DNA of 64,000 bases from Tenodera sinensis (lineage: Eukaryota; Arthropoda; Insecta; Mantodea; Mantidae): contig CM060974.1 of assembly GCA_030765045.1 (NCBI GenBank), forward strand, positions 50,530,839 to 50,594,838. The letters run 5' to 3'. This document shows positions 59,051 through 64,000 of this stretch, piece by piece. The translations under genes and the position numbers were made by a program. The notes beneath the pieces are model-generated. The model was given only the letters and a program-made list of their open reading frames with translations. It was not told the DNA's origin and did no database searches. Each line of letters starts with the position of its first letter. The first letter of the stretch is position 1.

Positions 59051-59300
59051 CTTAAACTCTGCTCATTCACTAGTCCTTCCTTCTCTTTTATATTAACACA
59101 ACAAACTCTTTCGGATGTCCGCCCTTTTGTTACGCTTTAGTTAGCACGTAGGTTTAAATCTTTTCACATTAATAAAATGTTTAGGCTTTATTTGGTCCTG
59201 TAACTTTTCCGAAAGCACTCCAATGAAGTGTTATTTCCACTTTTTATTTTCTCATCGCTGTGCCCTGGTAATTACTCATATAGTTATTTTTATATTTCAG

Positions 59301-60594
59301 TTTATACAAAGAGGGCGTTCCCAGCTATACTTCTGGTTTATTCTCCAGTGAAGACTTAGGAAATGACGAATGTTTCAGTATGAATAAGAATAGCTCCGGA
59401 TGTGGAAGTGGCATAGGATATCAAAGTCAGAAAAATGTTATTGATACATCCTCAATGGAAAGAAGTGTTTCCTCAGAAACACCTGATGATCAGAAAACTG
59501 TTAGCCTTGCTTCCCCTTCAAAACAAAGTAAGTTGCTTCAGCAGAGCAACACAAATAAACATAGCAATAAGGAGTACTGCAAGTCAATCTTGAGTCATGA
59601 GTACAGAAAGTCCAACAAATGCAAGGTTTCTAAAAAGTGTTCTAATGATTCCATCCCTTTAGAAAATCAAGCAAGTAACTGTGATGTTCATGATACGGGT
59701 TTGGATGAGTTGTCTTTTCTGAAAACTAAGAAACTGATTGATGAGGGGAAAAGAACATACAAGTGTAACATTTGTAACAAGGCTTTTACTAAGTTATCAG
59801 GTTTGAGAAAACACAAATTCATTCATGAAGGCATAAAGCCACACAAGTGTAACGTTTGTAACAAAGATTTTACTAAGTTATCAAATTTGAAAAGACACAT
59901 ATTTATACATGAGGGCATAAAGCCACACAAGTGTAACATTTGTAACAAGCGTTTTACTACATTATCAGATGTGAAAAGACACAAATTGATTCATGAGGGC
60001 ATAAAGCCACACAAATGTAACATTTGTAAAAATACTTTTACTACGTTATCACATTTGAAAAAGCACAAACTGATACATCAGGGCATAAAAACAAACAAGT
60101 GTAACGTTTGTGACAAGGCTTTTACTACGTTATCAGATTTAAAAATGCACAAATTGATTCATGAAAGCATAAAGCCACACAAATGTAACATTTGTAGCAA
60201 GGCTTTTACTCGGTCATCAAATTTGAAAGGACACAAATTGATTCACCAAGGCATAAAGCCACACAAGTGCAGCATTTGTAAAAATGCTTTTGCTCGGTTA
60301 TCATACTTGAAAATACACAAACTGATTCATCAGGGCTTAAAGCCACATGAGTGTAACATTTGTAACAAAACTTTTTCTGATGTGTCAAATTTGAACAAAC
60401 ACAAATTGATTCATGAGTCCATAAAGCCACACAAGCGTTACATTTGCAAAAAGAGTTTTACCCAATCAGGTTTAGAAACACACAAATTTATTCATGATAT
60501 GAAGCCACACAAGTGTAACATTTGTAACAAGGGTTTTACTCACTTGTCAAGTTTGAGCCGACACAAACTGATTCACAAGAACATAGTAGTTTAA
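59301..60594 (+). CDS. Terminal exon of the C2H2 zinc-finger gene (ten finger units)
   Basis: Acceptor tttttatatttcag at 59300. One base completes the codon begun in the microexon, then LYKEGVPSYTSGLFSSEDLG runs into the long frame; an internal ATG at 59380 is not the likely start. A Ser/Lys-rich spacer of about 150 residues is followed by ten 28-residue units (59758-60580) of the C-x2-C-x12-H-x3-H type with H-E/Q-G-I-K-P-H-K linkers. Unit 9 lacks the first Cys (HKRYIC) and is one residue short, so nine fingers are intact. Stop TAA at 60592-60594. Predicted nuclear sequence-specific DNA-binding protein; target unknown. Strong similarity between units at the DNA level suggests recent unit duplication or conversion. 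Confidence 0.92.
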
Positions 60595-61430
60595 TGTCTA
60601 TGATTACAGTTCTCTCATTCGTCAAGTTCCAGATCACGTTAATTGATTCCCAATGACAAACTCTACAGGAGTGCGATGAAGCATTTGACTCTTTCTTCAC
60701 CTTGCATAACAGTTTGTTTTGTGAATCCAAAGTTCTCTATTAGTGTGAAACTTGTATTCATTTGTTTTTAACTTCATGAATGAAGGCAGGAAATCATATA
60801 TGTGTATAATTTTTTATTTTGACAATTTTCTAGATTATCTGCACCCTATATCTGATACTCAATTTCTCATTTAATATTATGCTAAAACTGTTTAGGATAC
60901 AGCAACACTGCAGATTTTTAAATGCTGTTGTTGTTTCTATGAAAGCCAGGGTGTACATTCAGTGTTGTACCTTATGAAAATGGTAATTTTTAGCCATGTT
61001 TTTAGTTTTATTTTATTTATAGCTTTGCATTAAAGAATAGATCTTGTAACTCACTTCTTATTGTTGCTGCAGAATTAATTTTTTTTAAGGAAAAGAAAAT
61101 GAAATGGAACTAGGTAGGTGAGAAGGTAATGTTAGAGACTACAAAATACAAATAACCCTGTACAATGTGCCAAGAAAAATCAGTAAAATCTTATGACTTA
61201 TTACAATAATATATTAATGGTTACATTGATGGAGAAGCCAAGAATATATGCTCCTGGAAAACATTCACATTGTGGTACGGCAATTTCATTATAAAATGTA
61301 TTTCACTGCATAATAGTCACGCCTTCATTTAAGGAGCACAATTTAAACTTAGGCACTTCATCATATTATTTGCCCATTAGTATTCCAGATTTATTGAGAA
61401 GTATTTAAAAATAACTTGCCACTGCAACCT
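60595..61430 (+). other. Probable 3'UTR and downstream DNA
   Basis: AT-rich with no repeat recognised. An ATTAAA at about 61030 could serve as a polyadenylation signal. Confidence 0.4.
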
Positions 61431-61454
61431 GTTAGGTACATAGGAGAGAGCACA

Positions 61455-61790
61455 GGTTATACAATATATTGTAATATTGATGATTAGCTTCTGTGGCTAA
61501 CAGCCAGGTGAAATTCGGGTAACTGCCCAAGCTTTCAGCGACCAACTCTGCCGCCATCCTCAGGGGAACTGAATCTAGACCATGACCATGAGCTGCTGGC
61601 CGATTGAGATTCAGCCGGAACAATTTTGCTGCGTAAACCATAGGGTTTAACCGCAGATAGGAATATTTGGTGAAGGAGTTTATAGGTTGGCGTGTTTTTA
61701 TATTTAGGATCTTCGGGTTTTGAAGGGAGCTTGTTGCCCCTTGACGATTCTCTTTCAGAAAACTGCAAGGACTGTACCTGGTGGAATAAA
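61455..61790 (-). mobile_element. Retroelement tail with hammerhead-like core
   Basis: Minus strand: CTGAGGA (61563-61557), stem GCGGC/GTCGC with one wobble (61554-61550, 61542-61538), GAAA (61536-61533). Upstream is a coding-like frame (61768-61535) with no certain family. By the motif it resembles the Penelope-like tails at 12.5 and 13.5 kb, but it lacks their closing phrase. Confidence 0.4.
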
Positions 61791-61980
61791 ATTTGTAAAA
61801 TTCTGTTTAATTTAGAGTTTGGTTGGGAAATAATTTTGAGAGTCGAGTGGGACTATATATGGAGCTCAGCTTTAGCTACTGGTGGATTTGCTTCTTGGTT
61901 ATATGGTATGCCCGCAAGCCATGCGGGGAACCCTGTACGACATAAATCGACGTATTCTGGGATCATAGTCCCGAAGAGAC

Positions 61981-64000
61981 CTAATCAAGACGTCCTGGTG
62001 TGCGTAAGATTTTGCTGTCATCGTCTAATTTCATCCTCCACGTATGAAAGAGATGAGGCTTCGTGAAGTGATGTTTCGTGAAGTGATGTCGCAGGGAAAG
62101 GTGGGGGAACAGAAAAGATGGACCGTAGTCCTCTACTCTGTGCCAGGTACTTGGGGCCGTGACCCAGGTTTCGCAAGCATATAGCATGAGGGGGATGATA
62201 AAAGCCCGGAAAAGGTGTAACTTTAGGTGAACTGGCATCTCAGACCTCAGCATGGGGAATAGAGGTGCAATAGTCCCCTGCTTCCTTGCAGAGATGTCCC
62301 TGGTGTGCTCGCGGAAAGTTAGACCCCTGTCCAGTTTAACTCCCAAGTAGTTAATGGAATTCCTCCACTCGATTCTTCCACCTCGAAATTGAAAGGCGGT
62401 GCAGTATCCGGGGGTGTGGCTCGTCCGCATTAACGGACATTCGTCAGCGCCGGCACCACTCTTGGACGAGGCGGAGGTGTCGCTCTATAAGGTTGAAGGC
62501 GCTCCAGATGTTTTTGTTGGTGCAGAACAGCAACATGTCATCAGCATATTGAGCTATGCTGACCTGTGTCTGTGATCGGAAATCTGCCATATAGACGCTG
62601 AATAACGTGGGGGCAGCACAGAGCCTTCGGGGACTCCACCTCGTATGGGTCTGTGTAGATGTTCTCCCCATGACTGTGGCTTTAAATGTGCGGTGCCTGA
62701 GGAACCTGTGTAAAATATTGATAATTCATGTGGGTAGTCCTAGTTGGATTAGTTTAAATAGGAGCCCAGCGTGCCAGGTCATTGAAAAGACCTTTTCAAC
62801 GTCCAGAGACACCGCTGCAGTGAAGACACGTTCCTGGAAACCCAGGGCAGCAGCTGCTGAGGCTATAATGCGCAGGACAAAACCCGAACGGGTGTTCATG
62901 GATGACTTGAATACAGTGGGGACAAGCGGTTTAAGACCATCCTCTCGAGTACTTTCGAGAGTGTCGATAGGAGACTTAATGAATGGTAGCTGCTGCGGGT
63001 GTACCGGTTCGTTGCCGGGCTTCAAGATGTAGATCACACGGTCCTCTCGCCACCGTCGCGGAAAGTAGCCCAGGGTGAGACATGTTGCACACCCTAGTGA
63101 GAATGTGCACGACGTTGAAGGGAAGGTGGCGAAGCATGAGGTGGGTCAGTCCCGTCGTCTTTTTGGGTTTGAGGTGCTGGAGTTCATTAAAGCGTATTAC
63201 CAGGGGTCACTCCGCGTCAAAAATATCGACGGACGTCTCGGCGAACACGTTCCGAGAATGGGTCCTCCTGGTGGTCATCTCTTGGACACCTGGTGCGTTC
63301 CAGGTAGTCAGCAAATATTTGCTTTGGCTTGGGGTTCATAGGCCAGGCCTTCGGTGCCGTGTAGTGGAGAGGTGTATAGGGCTCGACGGTAGCAAACACT
63401 TTTCGCGATCTTCCTCTCGTCCGCAGTTTCGGTGTCCAGGCTGCCCATCTTGTCCTACGTTTGCACCTGGTGTTCGCGTAGGTGGACTCGGACCTCTCGG
63501 CGTAAGCACCGTATGAGGGCTCTCTTGTCGGGGGATGCGTTACAACTGAGTTTCCGTGTCGCCCAGGAGCACCGGATTACAAGGCTTATGCCTAATGGAA
63601 GGTCATCTGGGTGTAGAGGTACTGGGGCGTGAACTGTTAGGTTATGGGCAGCTTGTGTCGCGTCGAGGATTGTGATGTGTGATCTTGGTATGGAGGCGTG
63701 GAGGCAGTTGCGTACGGCTTCCCAGTCGGTTTTGTCAAGTTTGAATCGAGCTCTCATGTCTGGCAATCCGGATGTTGATTTCTGTCAACACTGGATTGTG
63801 GTCAGATTGAAGAGCGTGAGGGTAAGATGAAATGGGAAGTGCCTGATGATCGCAAAGTCGATTACTGAAGGTAGTCCTCGGCCTCGCGGATGGTGTGTGG
63901 GTTGCCACTGTCTCTGCACACGAAGTTCAGGATCCGACTCGGATGACCGCGGTGCCTCTGGGGAATACGCCCGTCAACCACAGTGCCAGTGCTGGTGCTT
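61981..64000 (-). pseudogene. Jockey-like LINE ORF2, runs off the right edge
   Basis: Minus strand, from right to left: the end of the endonuclease and linker (FVCRDSGNPHTIRE, about 63910; MRARFKLDKTDWEAVRNCL, 63760); RT palm YILKPGNEP (63030), ERVFTAAVSLDVEK (about 62830; relatives have EKAFD); FRSQTQVSIAQYADDMLLFC (about 62570, YADD catalytic pair intact); INYLGVKLDRGLTFREHT (about 62350), LKLHLFRAFIIPLMLYACETW (about 62200). Several frame changes (near 63400, 63040, 62700 and 62440) break it. More GC-rich than the introns around it. The 5' end is outside the window. Confidence 0.85.

Noticed and set aside
59380..59382. Translation start of the zinc-finger protein at the ATG at 59380.
   Set aside because: The frame is open upstream to an acceptor at 59300, and the exons at 37027 and 48545 join it in phase with a better start.

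Overview
The window is AT-rich animal nuclear DNA: introns with GT/AG boundaries, several tRNA-derived SINE families, and many decayed DNA transposons, LINEs and Penelope-like elements. No bacterial signals are present. The transposon families, the SINE types and the acidic 'MDIKEE' leader of a C2H2 zinc-finger gene suggest an insect, perhaps a cockroach or termite. That placement is an inference.

Host genes. Two paralogous C2H2 zinc-finger genes appear to run head to head from a shared region near 24.1-24.5 kb. The plus-strand gene is complete: a non-coding exon ending near 24521, a first coding exon (37027-37362), a 41-nt microexon (48545-48585) and a terminal exon with ten zinc-finger units (59301-60594). 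The phases fit and give a 538-residue protein. The minus-strand paralog has matching parts: a non-coding exon near 24050, a first coding exon (11910-12242) and a 41-nt microexon (10479-10519). Its zinc-finger exon is not in the window and would lie beyond the left edge. Almost everything else sits in the introns of these two genes.

Left part (0.4-10.4 kb, last intron of the minus gene). A ~100-bp tandem repeat is split by a stack of nested insertions: element A (755-7996), then a DUF7869-type element with ATAT target duplications (889-7191), then element C (1339-5694), then piggyBac (2572-5045). An internally deleted piggyBac follows at 8551-9573.

Middle (12-37 kb, first introns). Penelope-like tails with hammerhead-like motifs, a perfect 477-bp tandem duplication of a palindromic SINE, a Tc1 element, LINEs, mariner-like fragments and young SINEs.

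Right part (37-64 kb). A hAT element is broken up by a Penelope-like inverted pair, a second DUF7869-type element and a SINE. Next come a LINE carrying a mariner insertion (49.4-55 kb), a further LINE (56.1-59 kb), the zinc-finger exon, and a minus-strand jockey-like LINE that runs off the right edge.

The most novel item is the DUF7869-type element. Two copies share terminal motifs and the position of a phase-2 intron. One copy has clear terminal inverted repeats and a 4-bp target duplication, which suggests that the DUF7869 protein is the transposase of a DNA transposon.
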